Below, piece after piece: positions 11,714-38,013 of a stretch of 64,000 bases of DNA. The stretch covers positions 33,625,574-33,689,573 of the forward strand of contig CM063114.1 of the NCBI GenBank assembly GCA_031841125.1. The letters run 5' to 3'. The notes beneath the pieces were generated by a model. The model searched no databases. It was not told where the DNA came from and saw nothing but the letters and a program-made list of their open reading frames with translations. The position numbers and the translations under genes were made by a program. The stretch comes from Acanthococcus lagerstroemiae (Eukaryota > Arthropoda > Insecta > Hemiptera > Eriococcidae). Position 1 is the stretch's first letter, and the number at the start of each line of letters is the position of its first letter.

Positions 11714-14700
11714 GTTCCCGTTTATCGCTTTCACAGAGTATTCTAATTCTCAGCACGTTATACTTATAAACTTGTAGGAAAATCGGTTTTAGTCCATCAT
11801 TTGGACGGAAAAAAGTATTTGCAGAATACGAACGTTCTACTGCAAATAAAACTTCTTTAACTTATTCTTTTTTAGGCACAACGATATGTCATATTTTCTT
11901 AATGAGAAGTAATCCAATTTCGAAATCGGTGAAAGTAGAAATCAATTTTAGAAATTGTTATCGTGAAACGATACCTATTCTTTATTTGATGAACAATATA
12001 CACGTCTCAAATGGTGGCCAAATATTTCCGAATTTTACAACTTGAGAATCAACACGGTCTAGAAAACAACCCGCGGAAGGGCAATTGAAAATGTGTAAAA
12101 AATTTAAGTGACTTTTACTCCCCTCTCCCTTCTGTGTTAAGTCCGTCTTTTGCCTTCACGATAATGATTAAGTCAGTAGATAAGAGAAAAATCCGAGGAG
12201 TTTGAACGATTTTTGACTAGTATTTGTTTTTCTTCTGTTTGTTTATTGGCGTTGAAAATGAAAATACCTTCCGACATGTGCTGTCAAATTCTTAAACTGA
12301 AACTGGATTCTTGACTGAGCGATAATTTCTAAAGAATTATCTTTGTTCGTTACAACACCATAACATTTTTTCCTCCAGGAAGAAGAAACAGTCATTCAGA
12401 CTAACCAAGATTCTGTAATCTTTAATGTTCATGCGCGTATCTTTTGGACTTTTTCAAATTTTATTAGAACTCTGTAAGGCTTTCCTAAACTTGTTCAAGA
12501 CTCGTTAATATTGTCCAAAACTAGTTTCGTACATTTATGACTATTTCAGGCTTAATTATGGCTTTAAAACGCATAATCACGAATTTTCAGGATTCTTTTC
12601 AAAACTCGTATAAGACTGCAAGACTTCTTAAAACCGACTAAGTTCCTTCGATGCTAATTTAAGGCTTCCTCAGCTTACTTAGGACTCTGTAACGCTTTGG
12701 TACAAAACTCACGGATTGTTCAAAGTTCAAAAATTCGTACGACGTTTCTTGATTTTATTAAGACTCTTCAAGACTAGATTGTGATACAAATAGCAAAATT
12801 CTTTCATACTTGCTTAAGGTACTAGATATCGATACTTTTTAAAGCTATTCCAATTTAAGACTTCTTTTACGATTTTTATAACTCTACCAAACCTGTAAGC
12901 TACGTATTCACATTCTGCTAGAATTAAGATTAATCCACTTTTGAAGCCGTTTCAACACTTATCCAAGATGTAAGACTCGATATGATGCTTGTAGACTTGT
13001 TCACAGCTTTCAGGACTCATTCTTGCTTCTTTGAGACCTCTTTGAACTCTTCAAGACTCTGAAAGACTTATTTCAGTCTCGGTAAGATTTTACAATTTTT
13101 TAAAGCGTTTTCAAATTCAATTTTCTCCTTTGGGAAGGTTCAATTACTCCTCTTGATCCTTGTTTATCCGCACCTGTTATATACGATGGTCCTTCTTTTT
13201 TGGCGAAACCCCCTTTAAATTTTATACCCGAAGTCCTGAAAAAATGTGAGTCGCCAAATTTCAGGGTCATCAAACAATGTTAACTCGACTCCTGAAAAAA
13301 TATATCTTTAATTTGAAGTTTATTTGTGGGTTTTTGAATCATATCAGGATTGACCCCCCCCCCCCCTCAAAAAAAAGAAGGAAAATGTCAAGATCTTTTT
13401 TTTATTATTATACCTGAAGTTCTGAACAAATAACTGTGAGTTGTCAGATTTTAAGATCATTGAACGATTTTAACCCGATCCCCAAGAAAATATATGTTTA
13501 AACTACAATTTACCTACAGGATTTGTATCATGTAAGGAGTAAATCCCCTCCCCCTCCTCAAAAAGTTGGACAGTCAAGATATTTCTTCTTCTTTTTTATT
13601 GCTTTTTTTGGATGTAAAAATAGTCATCTTCCTGAAGGTTTTCCGTGGGGAAGTATTTGCCCCCTCTTCTGAAAAATCAGTCACGCTGCCGGTCTGACTT
13701 CACCATTTTTAAAACTGAGCTATCTCCTGACCGCTTACAGTGGCCGAAATTTTTTCGACATCTCACATTTCAACAAATCAAGCAGATTCTCGAAAAATTG
13801 GCAATAGTTTGGCTCCTTGACTTCAACTTCTCTCAGTAAGACTTCAAGGCGAAAGGAGAAGAAGGAGGAGATAAACAGGGATTCAAGGAGGTGAGTGGGA
13901 AGGCTCAGGTCCATAAATTACTTGCAAAGTTGGATTCGGTGACCTTAAAAACTATTGTGAATTGATCTCACAATCATAAGTATTCTGCGGGCTGAACTTC
14001 TTTTGGTGGTACCCCAAGGTGTCAAATTTGAAGCTTACCCCCGAAGTCGAAACCGGTGGCCATGAAAGCCAATATATTGACTCCAATTCCAAATTTTATT
14101 TTTCGTACGCTCTTTCCTCCGTCTTGAAACTTTACTGTGAGGGGGTCAGAAGCATCCGGGTATGGCGATGCACGCATGCTAAAGTGGCCCTTGAGACACC
14201 GCACCCCCGGCCTCAGAATTACCCTTTCGAGTATCGCATTAGTGGCCGGAGGGACGCTTTGAGGCCGTCCCGAGCCCCCATTTCGCCTTCCGCTTCCGAT
14301 TCATGCGTCCTGTAAGGGCCACCATGGGGTCCCCTACTGACCGAGGTTCGCGCTCCTAGCACTAGCCTGAAAATTTCAGGTTCCCCCATAGCCAGACGCG
14401 CCTCCTACTCACTCACCACTCACCTCATCTTGGTACGTGTGGCGATGCAGGAAGGTGTTAGGAATAATAGGTTTGAGCAAAGTTTGTATTTTTAGCTACG
14501 AAACTTCATTCTCCAGGAAACTCTAAAAGCTTATAAGTGTGGAAAGGAGAGACGAACCTTTTCCACAAATTTAGCTTTAAGTGGGCGTGAATCTTAGTAA
14601 CATATTACTCAACGGACTCGTGCACATAATTTTATCTAATCAAATTTTATGTAGACGTATTTTTGTGAACAGTTGGAATCGTCATTACTGAAATAAAAGA

Positions 14701-14959
14701 GAAGACGAACAATAGGCGTGTGTTTAAAAAAAAGGAGAACATGTACATTTTAGAAGAGTAACAGGCGGACCTATATTTCAATTTTCGCAAATTATAAATG
14801 ACAACAAAATTGCGTAGCTTCGACAAGTGTTTTAGAGGTACTATTTGTCCTAAACACGAACGACTTTCTTTCATGTGTGCAACGTTTTTGAATCAACCTG
14901 AAGATTCAGTAACTGACTTTATGAATTTCAGTATTCGAATTCTGTAACTCACTATCCGA
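11714..14959. other. Gene-poor stretch: diverged repeats and a GC-rich island
   Basis: No supported gene. GACTC-type degenerate repeat fills about 12.4-13.1 kb. Two diverged tandem copies (~187-base period) lie at about 13.22-13.60 kb, each containing a TATACCYGAAGTYCTGAA stretch and an AAAATATATVTTTAA stretch; copy 1 carries a C13 run. A clearly GC-richer patch covers about 14.15-14.42 kb and does not look like the surrounding DNA. Confidence 0.6.
13215..13605. repeat. Two diverged tandem copies, ~187-bp period
   Basis: Copy 1 starts near 13221 and copy 2 near 13409. Both share, in order, a TATACCCGAAGT-like start, a GATTTTAAGRTCATYRAAC-like block, AAAATATAT, a GTATCAT-like block and a C-rich segment followed by TCAAAAA. 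Similarity is partial, so the duplication is old. Confidence 0.65.
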
Positions 14960-17900
14960 ATGATGACGGATAAATCTATTATTTGCTTGTTTTGTATCGC
15001 TTTGTCAACAACAGTAAGTTTACCGTCGCGACTTTGAATTTTCACTTATGAAGGGGGAACTAAGGAGGAGAGGGCAAGGGGCAGAATTGAAATCCTCGAG
15101 GAAATCAAAAATGTATACCACCTTGGAGATTTAAGGAGAAAAACGTGTTTTCAGACTGAGTTTGTCCCTCCGAAGAAAAATTGTTCTGATTCCCAAAATC
15201 TTGGATATCGTTACCACCAGCGCAGGAAGGTCTCTCTCTCGGGAGGGGTTGGGGGTTGTCGTTACAGCACGTATCCCGTCATCTTATTGCTGTAATTAAG
15301 GCGCTAAAATACAGTCTGGAATGCTCCAGGCGTCCTAACCCCCCTTCCCGTTTATACGCGGGTGGTCATTACTAGAATTCAAAATTTTCAGTAGATCTTC
15401 TCAGGTTTCACAATTTGCAGGGTTCTTTCATCAGCGCTAATAATTTTCACAATTCAAATTTTTTTTTTTGTTTGGGTTCTCAATAACCACAATCTACTAT
15501 TTGCAGCCTCACAATCTCGATTCTCCATTGTTTATTTAGTTCACAGGAGAGTCCACTGCATCGGTTGATCCATTTCTGGTAACAGGCAGCAAGGCTGTCA
15601 CGATTGAACCCAAAGCTGCAGCGAAGATAGAAGTAAAGCAGTTAGCTCCGCCGCCAGCGACCACCGACGGCAAAGCCGGATATGTCGTCTCAAAACTAAA
15701 AGATGTGGTCATTGGTCGTATAACTAAATTTTTCCAAGCTCCTCCTGGAAATATAATTGTTCAACGTTTGGAAGAGGGTACATACGAATGTGAGGGAGGC
15801 ACGTGCACGCAAACAGACACGAAGCAGATAGACTCGGATCAGTACAAGATGGCTCGATCAGGGGTAAAACAACTTAAGGTAGGTCATTTTTCGTCAATTC
15901 AGCTGACAGTTGTACGAGTATAACTGTGGTCACCTCACTCATCACAGGTACTACAATATGTTCTCACAAACTTTCTGAATTCTCACTAACTGCATTCAAA
16001 ACGAAAATAGAGACCAATAAGGTACGTAGCACAGTTACTTTAACAAAAAAAAAAAAAAAAAAGGAAAAGGCTGTTTAGTTGGTCTTGAGTAAATTTTAAG
16101 AATACCTAAACGAGTTTCATGAAATAGCTTTGAAAAGTCTCTCGATTGAGTTTTGAGAAGTCTTAAATTTGGAAGCTTTTAAAAGAACCTATACAAACCT
16201 TCGGAGTCTTTTTGGAAACATCTGGAGTAATCTTTAAATAAATACGTTTGGAGGGGTTTTAAAAGAGCTTGGAAGGCCTCAAAGAATCTGATAAAGGCTA
16301 TAGGGTGAGCCTATCCTAGAATTTTAGTGTTGAAATCCTTGACTAAGTGGAAGACTTAGAAAAAATTAATACTTTCGTAGGTCTGAAAGAGTCTGAAGTG
16401 AGTCTTGAAGAGTGTTAGAGAGTCTTACAGTTCAATCTAGCGTGAACAGAAAGTTTTCCTGAGGAACAGGGGACGCAAAAATGTTGTCGGTAAAATAATG
16501 GCGGGTCTACAAAATTCTGTTCCAATTTTGACTTGACAAGCAAAAAACAAAGGTCTTAGGTCTAAAATGTTACTAGACAAGCTCTAAAATTTTCTTTTCC
16601 CTCGCTTCGTTAAAACGCCAAATTTTTCAGAGCGCTTCGACATTCACGCAATTTTTTGAGAGTAGGTATGTCGGCGACGAAACGTAACCGCCAAATTCGG
16701 ATAACGTTCAAATTTAGCGGCCAAAATTAAGTAGGATTGATTTGTCGCCACGAATTCTTTAATTTTTGAAAATTTCTCCCTGCTATAAATCATCGTGTTA
16801 TTCTCTGGACGCAAAATTTCTCGGAGAACTTTCGCGCCGGGAGCGGATGGAATTGATTCAGTATTTGTGGATGAATTCAAACCCATCATTTTGAATTGAA
16901 TTCGGGTCCTTTTTCGACCAATTTTACTCAATTTTACGCAATTTTTTGAGCCGAAGCGTTGTTGCCAAATTCGAACAATATATTCGGATTCAGGAATAAG
17001 CTATCTGTCGACTCAATTCTCAGGCTCACATGGAGAGGGCTCCCCGCGATTGATGCTCAAATTCTAAAAATTAATATTAATTCCCTTAAGAACTTTAAAT
17101 TTTTGAAATACGGATTACCCTCGTCGAGTTTGCTCAAACGTGGTAGACTTTTTCTTAGGAATATTTGAAACCGATCTGCGGCGTATACTAATAGAAACAT
17201 TTTTCCACCAGTAGTAGGACCACTTTAATTTCCATCTACCTTTCCCTAGGACTTTCTCCCTCAACCCACCCCCCTCCCCTTGCTCCTCAGATATCATATA
17301 TGTAAACACGTGTATTTTTGTTTAAGTGGTTTTATATTCATGAAAGACATTTATAGTGGAACTTGTAAGCGTTTTTAGAATAATTAAATCCAATTACCAT
17401 TGGGGGAGCTCGAGGTTACTAGTTTAGTTTTAATATCAGTCTGGCACAAAGTTGAAAACTGTGGGACCAGGAGGGAATTTAGGATCGAAATGGCCTACAA
17501 TACAATATTATTTGTACGTTATACGTAAGTTCGAAAAGTCGCTGAATTGGATATCAACATCGATTTGATTCAATTCGGAGAACTGAGGAATCTGTGGGTA
17601 GGGATGGGACTGAAATGGAAAATTAGAGAAATACAACATACGGATGTTATTTTTGTGGTTTCCATGGTCGCTGAGCTCGTATTTGATATCAGTTAGACCT
17701 TATGTTGAAAACTGTGGTACCAAGAGAAGCGTTTGACAATGCTTTAAAATACAATAATATAGGCATCCAATCTTAGACTCTCAAAGTCGCTGAGTTCCAT
17801 CGATTTCACTTAATATTGAGAATTGTGGCACCTCGGCGGAGAGTTAGACTGCAATGGAAAAATTTGAAAAATTCAATATATGCACGTCATTTTTGAGATT

Positions 17901-19315
17901 CTCAGGGTTGCTAAGCTCATTTTTGATATCAAGTTGACCGTAAGTTGAAGATTATGGTAGGTACCAGAGGAGTAGGTCGACGGCCAAAACGCCCTAAAAT
18001 ACACTGGTACCTAATTAGAGGATTTTGAGGTCGGTCAATTCGACTTCGACATTAATTTGAACGAAATTTAAGAAATCGGGCAGCTGGAGTGGAGGGGCAA
18101 AACGAATGAATACAATACGAACATCGGTATTGGGATTTCCAAGGTCGCCAAGCTTAATCCTAATATCAGTTTGACTTCACGTTGTAAATTGTGACACCAG
18201 CGGAGAAGATCGAGCTTAAGTGATGCCAAAATCTTGTCCAATGACCTTTTGAAAACCTGATTTGACATCCATATTGTATTTTAGGGATTCTCAATTGTCA
18301 CCTCCTTCCTTGGTACTATAATTTTCGAATTACTGTCACTCTAATATCAAATATGATCTTAGCGACCACGGAAACCCCTGAAATGACATTTATATTGTAT
18401 TTTTCCATTTCATCCTCCATCTGGTGTCCCAGTGCTAAGAACTGAGTCAAACTGACGTTAAATCTAAACTCGAAAAAATATGCTATGAAAGCTTTATCGA
18501 ATTTCAAAAATACACTATTTCGTTATCTGGGGGGGGGGGGGGCTAGGGAACAAAAATTCGCAGGGGTGGATTGTTGGGATTACGCGGAAGCACCGATCTG
18601 CCAAATTTACATTCATACTTACTCAAGACCCTGTAAAATGAGGAAAAAAGTCAAAAACTGTAATTTTTTGCATAAGGTATGTGTTACTGCGAGTTGCTTT
18701 AGGTTATTTTTCAGTCAGTCCCCTCCCCTTCGCGTATTCACGATGTTTGGAGGGTAGATTAAAAAAAAAAAAAAAAAGCGCGAATCAATGTTATAGAGAA
18801 TCCGGTGTAGAATAATTTTCACCTGAAAACTTTTTCATAAATTTGTTTTTCGACATTTTCAAGAAAACCGACTTCAAATGGTTCAACTCCTCCTAAGAAA
18901 TTGATATACTAGGAGAGTCAGCTTTTTGAGGGTAATCGAGAAATTATTCCGAACAATTGTTAAAAAGCAAATTTCTTATTGTAAGTAGTTACTTCATCAC
19001 AATTTTCTAATTTTACTGGCTTAGTGTCCCAAAAGGCATCTATTTCCCCCTACGTTATAATCATCCTATTTAGACACCTATTTACCGCACTGACATGTTC
19101 GATCTTCGCAGAATCTGGCGGAAACTATCAGAATAAAAAGAGGTAATGCGCTAACGAGGATAGCCAACAGAGGACCACCGTACACGAAGCCACCGAAACC
19201 TCTGCCTCGTATTCGAACTTTCAAAATGGATGGATTTTACGAAGAAAAAGAAGAAAAACAAGCTCAGAAAACACATCATGATGCTGATGATAAGCTCGAG
19301 ACGCTGGTGTTCTGA
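14960..19315 (+). CDS. Predicted secreted protein of unknown function, 198 aa, three exons
   Basis: Three phase-0 exons close into one frame: 14960..15013 (donor GTAAGT), 15540..15878 (acceptor TTTATTTAG, donor GTAGGT) and 19112..19315 (acceptor CTTCGCAG, stop TGA). This gives 18+113+67 = 198 residues. Residues 1-18 (MMTDKSIICLFCIALSTT) look like a signal peptide, so the product is probably secreted; no later membrane segment is visible. The middle carries a hydrophilic Ala/Pro-rich linker, then GYVVSKLKDVVIGRITKFF and a Cys pair in YECEGGTC. The C-terminal part is basic and then acidic (KPPKPLPRIR, then FYEEKEEK). I do not recognise a family. In a sap- or blood-feeding insect a salivary or haemolymph role would be a natural guess, but nothing here proves it. 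Intron 2 is 3.2 kb and full of repeats. The second Met at 14963 is an alternative start. Confidence 0.65.
16090..16445. repeat. Degenerate GACTC-type repeat (reverse orientation)
   Basis: Within intron 2 of the secreted-protein gene. Motifs such as GAGTCTT, AAGTCTT and GAGTTTTGAGAAGTC recur at short spacing; they read as the complement of the AAGACTC motifs at 1.2-1.5 and 12.4-13.1 kb. Confidence 0.5.
17400..18310. repeat. Diverged tandem repeat, ~250-bp unit
   Basis: About four diverged units in intron 2 of the secreted-protein gene. Recurrent blocks in order are GTTGAAAACTGTGG(T)ACC, AGAGGGAATT, AATGG, AAAATACAATA, then AGGTCGCTGAGCTC and TTGATATCAGTTTGAC. Each ~250-base unit itself contains two related halves of about 125 bases. 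Confidence 0.6.
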
Positions 19316-19470
19316 TTCCACAAAGTTCGTGGTTCATAATTTTAATGTTCGCAGTCTTTTATTTACCCTATACCCGAGAAACGTCTTCAGCCCGGCTAAT
19401 TTAAAATTTCGATCGTTTTTTTCAACATCGACGTAATCTAAATTCAAGCACGACGACTACCGTCAATTTA

Positions 19471-19476
19471 AATAAA
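19471..19476 (+). terminator. Candidate polyadenylation signal AATAAA
   Basis: AATAAA about 155 bases after the TGA of the secreted-protein gene, in a suitable position for its 3' end. Confidence 0.4.
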
Positions 19477-22400
19477 GTGGGGATCAGTTGTGCGGTGTCT
19501 CTCAGCGAGGTAGCTATACATATTATATCCTCATAGCTGATACCCTAAACTTCGGTCGTATATGTAATGTAACTGACACAAATTATTTTAGGTAATATAT
19601 TATTTAATTGAAAGTGAATAATAAATACACGTTATATTATACAACAACAATTACACGAAGCGAACTTTGATTTTCTAGAACCACTGATACAAAACATAAA
19701 GATAAGAAAAGTAACATGAAAGACTTTCAAGTATGATCATATATAAAAAGAAAATACGCTTACGAATATTTCTAAGCCTCCACTGGCGGTCGATTATTCT
19801 TTCATTGTACATTCGTAGTCTCGTTCTCGATTGTACATTTCTGTAGAGGCAGTTGATCGCGATAGTAAAAGTTCGAGGATTCCGAAAAGCACTCACTATC
19901 TGTAAAGGAGTAATAATGACATTCTAACAGGTACGCAATTCGTAAGCAGTTTCAATTTGAAAGAAAATAAGTAAAATTGACTCAGTCGTAAAAGCGGTTT
20001 TCCCTTTCAACAGGTACTAGGTCAACCCATCGAGAATCGTTTTCTTCGAGTCCCAAGTCTCGTCCATCAATTGGTGCAGTTTCACAGAAAACAGCTGAGA
20101 CAGATTTTCTATAAAAACAACGTAGTCTGAAGGGTAGAATACCAAGAACTAGCTCCCAACGATTTCAGTTTTTGCACTTGAAAACAATACTATGTTTGAA
20201 GGGGCAGATCCTCAATTATCGATAAATAATGCGGGGAGAATGTACGCGGGGAATTCCACTCAGACCTAAAGCGTATTTCGTATCGAGACAAATGAAATGA
20301 TACGATCTAAAATGGCACCATGGATTTAGAAATTTCTAACATCAAGTATTATAAAATATGAGACAAAAAGGAGAATAACAATACAACAATCAACGTTTTT
20401 GTAAATTATAAAAACAAGATTAACTACAGTTAACTACAATTCTACGGTATTAATCATAGAGATAAAAAATACAGCTATTTACCGATAGTAAATATTAATG
20501 AAATGATCGATCATAAATAGCATATAAATGTAACATTTTTCTAAACTGAAATCGACCGATTGCGTTTAAAATGAAATTTAAAACCGAAACAAGGAAATAA
20601 AGAACAGAGTTCTTCGAGAAAGGAAGGAAATTTATTAAAATATACACGGGAGTAACTCTCATAACAGGAATACGATATCGTATTCTCGGCTGGTGAGATG
20701 AGAAAACGAGTCTATACTACAATGGTTCAGTGTGCATCTATATTGGCCTAAATAGGTTCCAAAAGTGGGAGTCAGAAAGAATAAGAAATCAACACGATAT
20801 TTTTCAAAAAGCTGAGAAGCTACGAGGGAAGAATTCATCCGTCATTTTCGATAAAATACGAAAATCATAAATGCAATAACAACGCCCATGTTATATGTGA
20901 AATATTCTACGGAAGTTGATTCGGTATTTCAGGATCACAGTTTAAGTGAAAAGGCAGAGGAGAGGGGGCTACAGTCGCAATTCCGCAGCAATAAATAATG
21001 TCAACTGAATACCGGAAATGGAATACCATATTCCGTGAAACGGGGACACGGCTGGAAATGCGTGATATTTTGGCTTTTTCGAAAAGTAAACGCATTAAGT
21101 TCGCAAAAAATGAAAAAAAAAAAAAAAAAGCGAGAACGTATTAAGAAAATACAAGTCAACAGTAAAATTCAACATTCAATCGCGTTCGCGCAACAACACA
21201 AAAAAGTAATAAACAAAGTAAGAAGTAAAAGTTGAACCAAGAAACTGTTACTATACAGGAGGACATGAAACTTACTTCGTATAATGAACACTGGCTAAAA
21301 ATTCAAATAATTAAAAAATAACATATCATACAGACACATTTCTTAATACAAATTCAATGAGATACGCGCGAGAACTTACAATATTACATTATTGGGTTAT
21401 TCAGCTGCTTGTCATCGGAAAGCTTCCCATATTGCCTACGAATCAAAAACGTAATCGATATATCAGCTTAATTGTACAAGAAATCAAGTAGTAATTATTG
21501 ATGGTAATGAGACAATGTACGTGCTAATCGACAAACATTTACAATAACACGTGCATTCGATATTCACGAAGGAATCATCTTTCATCGAAACATGGGTTGG
21601 TTATTTCACTGAAAACTCTTTTCCTCCATTATCTTGAATTTTTCAAGCGACAGTTCAAATGTTTTGATTAGAGCAGGGGCGTCGTTCAGAAGGAGGACTC
21701 TGATCTAATTTTTCCAACAGTAAGGATGCTGAGATCATTAAAAAGAAAGAAAACATTTTAATTTTTTTTCAATTTCGTCGACTGATGCAATGAGTTTTTT
21801 CAAATTTCCTCCTCCTAGCATGTTATGGAAAAATGACAGGCAACATACGTTTTCTAACTGGCAAGTGTTTGAAGAACTCCCTCACTCCTCCCTTGGGTAA
21901 CTTCCAACAGAACTTACGGAAAACTGTCAAGCAACGTCCAACCTTCTTCAAATAACAAGTGTCCGGAGGACCGTCTCATTCTTCCCTAGGCACCCTCAGA
22001 ACCTACCGCTCATTGAATGCAGTAAAATCATAACTCAAAATACACCGTTTTTCAGTTACCTATACACTGAGACTGTGTTTCCTTAGATTTTGAAAATGAC
22101 AAAATGACAAATTTAAAATATTATACAAAACATAACATTTTTCATTCGAAAAACTGGATACCACAACTACAGTCAATCAAATCTTTTAAATCCTTTCTCA
22201 AAAATCACGACTGAGTAACGACAGTTTTACATTAATGAGCGATATGGAAAACTGATAGGCAAGGAACTTTCCGAATTCAAGAATCTGCATTTCTCGCAGT
22301 AAAGGCGAAAACTCTACTGTTCATTAAACATCCACAAATGGCGTTAAAAAGGAGGTAACATGGCATCAAGTTTTCTATTACATAATTTAAAGAGCTGGCA

Positions 22401-22550
22401 GCGGCACTCCCGGGTTCGTAATCCACGATCAAATTCTGACTCTCCGTCAAACTAAAAAAACTTACTGGAGTCATCGAAGGTCGTTTTTCGAATGCATTCA
22501 ACTTTAAACTTAATTTAGTGTCCAGGTTGGAGTGTGAAGTGAACTTGGTA

Positions 22551-22721
22551 AATTCTGTATTTAGGGTGTGCCAATTCACAATTTCTTCATTTTGTAGTCC
22601 AAAGCGCTTTCGGCTGTTACGCCACCATCAGGGTATTCCACTGAAGATGGCATAACAGCCGAAAGCGCTCTGGACTACAGAAGAAAGAAATTGTGAATTG
22701 GTACACCCTACATACAGAATT
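22551..22721. mobile_element. Foldback (MITE-like) element with ~77-bp arms
   Basis: Left arm 22551-22629 and right arm 22646-22721 are reverse complements at roughly 90%, separated by a loop of about 16 bases. The inner part of the arms includes ACAGCCGAAAGCGC and GGACTACA, the outer part AAATTGTGAATTGG and CACCCTA. Such a structure is typical of a small non-autonomous DNA element or a hairpin-forming locus. No transposase is present. Confidence 0.75.
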
Positions 22722-23100
22722 TCAACTTAATAGTACATGGAAACGCACACAGCTGTCTATCCCAAATTTCAAGTTACTCCTGAGTTTTCAGACACAACAT
22801 TTTTCGATCCTTAAAGAAACATTTTTCTTCTTCAGGTGTTGTATCCGTGGCTGGAATGTAGGCGATCGCGGTTCTGATGCGCGCAGATCTTGTATTGGAC
22901 GATCCAACAGAGTTACCCTGCCTAGCCTTTCTAATTCAAAAAAAAAACAAAAAACGCAGAGGATTGATTCGTGAAACACCCCACGAAATTTCGATGTCAA
23001 ATATTCTACTTCATTTTCGAATAATACTTGTTTTCGGGTTAATTAAATTAAATAACGATTTTCGAATTTACCTACTAAATCATTGTTCGCACTCGCGTCA

Positions 23101-23106
23101 TTTATT
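23101..23106 (-). terminator. Candidate polyadenylation signal for capicua
   Basis: AATAAA on the minus strand (TTTATT on plus), about 155 bases downstream of the capicua stop codon. Confidence 0.4.
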
Positions 23107-23259
23107 CTTTTCAATTAACTGTGCCCAATATACATAGAAATTCGTACATCTGCAGGCAAATTTCAACACAAGATATTTTCAACATGAAAGAGTCGGTCCG
23201 CAATTTAGGGAGGCCAAATTCATCTACGAGCGATTCTTCTAGAATAGTTAAAAAAGAAA

Positions 23260-36343
<13,084 letters not shown>

Positions 36344-38013
36344 GGCAAATCACTGACGGTTAATAGAAAGTGCAATAGAATTTGAAAACAAAATAACTAT
36401 ATCGGTGAGCTTTCGTTCTCATCTCGATTTCGTATGGGTACTGGCACATATGAATTTACAAAGGTGGCACACAGATATCACATTATATCCATCGAAAGTT
36501 GGGTACAACAACTGGTGTTTGATACGACGGTTTACTCAAATGGATTTGAACACCTGAAAATAAAATTCAAAGTGAGATTTTCACCGGAGTACAAACCTCG
36601 GTCTGTATTGCATGTTTACGAACTCGGAGATACTTCTTCCAAAAATATGTGAAAAATTGGCTTATCAAAACAGATGCTAGGGCAGGGTATGTTTATCTGT
36701 ATCCATACTTAATCGGAAACATACGTCAAATTTTGTAAAAACAAAATATGCTGTCAAGTCTAGCAGTGTATTAGTGTGAATACAATAGTTTGACATCAAA
36801 ATAAGACCAGAATGTGTGATTATTTCACAAAACCATCCTCAAATTCCATTCTGCACAGAGCTCTTATACAGCATTTGCCAAAGTCAGTATCACTCCAGGT
36901 TGGCAGATTAGATCAGGAGTTGGACGAAGCTAACTCAATGTCAATAGTACAATGTCTTTCCCTCAAATTTATTCCCAAATACAGATAAATTTCAGTATAC
37001 TTACATAGTGACCTAGAGAGTATGAAAAATCGATAGAACATCAACAAAGAGTAGACATAAATACTTCTTGAACATGATTGAAAATATTTCTCATTTCGCG
37101 AACAAAAATGAACACAGTTTGCAACAAACTTATACTACGTTTACACATAAAATGCACTGTATATTAATGGAAATAAAGAATTTCTTAAAACAATAATTAC
37201 AAACTTTCAGCACAAATTGATCTTAAAATTTTTGAAACGCTGAGTGCAATTTTATTTTACTCGTACCAGCTACAAAGGAATCGTAATTGAATGGAGAAAA
37301 TACGTAATTCCGATTGGTCAAGTATGAGTCATGTGCTATTCATTGAAATACCTCTTGAACGTTTGGTGAAAATAAGGTAGGTTTCTGATGTTGATTCATA
37401 GCCAAGATCTGCGATTCGGATCTTTGAAATCACGGACTCTGAGAAAGGACTTTATTGTGGTATATCTTGGTCCTCTATTGTAGATTAAGTTTCCAACGGA
37501 GTCACATACATTTTACTACTTTACTATTTACGTTCGTGTTCGTTTGCGAAATAATACTCTTTACTACGGTACTTTAAGACTTTTTTCTTTTGCATATTCG
37601 GACCTAGCAGTAGCAGGTAGCAGCGTGATGTAGCGCTTGCATCGAGTCTTCCCCCTTGCCGCACCAACGTTACACACGTAAGGATAGTGGTGAACGTCTC
37701 CATGCATTTAAACGGGAAAATTGTGATTTTCATTTCGTTCCAGTTTCGTCAAAAATTCATTTATGATAGCAATCCAAGTAAAAATAGATAGCCCAATAAC
37801 GGTTAAATAATATTTAGGGCAAGTTTTTGAGAAAAAATGTATTGGAATTAGTGCAGAGTCACTCAAAAATTGAAGTTTTTCACGTCATGTTCTACAGCTT
37901 CAGAATATTCATCCTAACGTTGATAAGAGCGACGTATGTGCGTGCGTTGGTAATGGTGTGTAAACGAATGTTGTTAGAAACTTCCACCAGATGTCAGCCA
38001 CTACGCTGTTAGG

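Larger units (their letters stand above)
19316..23100. other. Intergenic stretch between secreted-protein gene and capicua
   Basis: Convergent intergenic DNA with no supported coding region. It starts with the 3' UTR of the secreted-protein gene (AATAAA at 19471-19476). AT-rich unique-looking sequence follows; A16-type runs occur near 21113. A large foldback lies at 22551-22721. Confidence 0.6.

Noticed and set aside
14019..14315. 98-codon plus and 60-codon minus frames in the GC-rich island.
   Set aside because: Open frames on both strands follow from GC richness; no domain seen.
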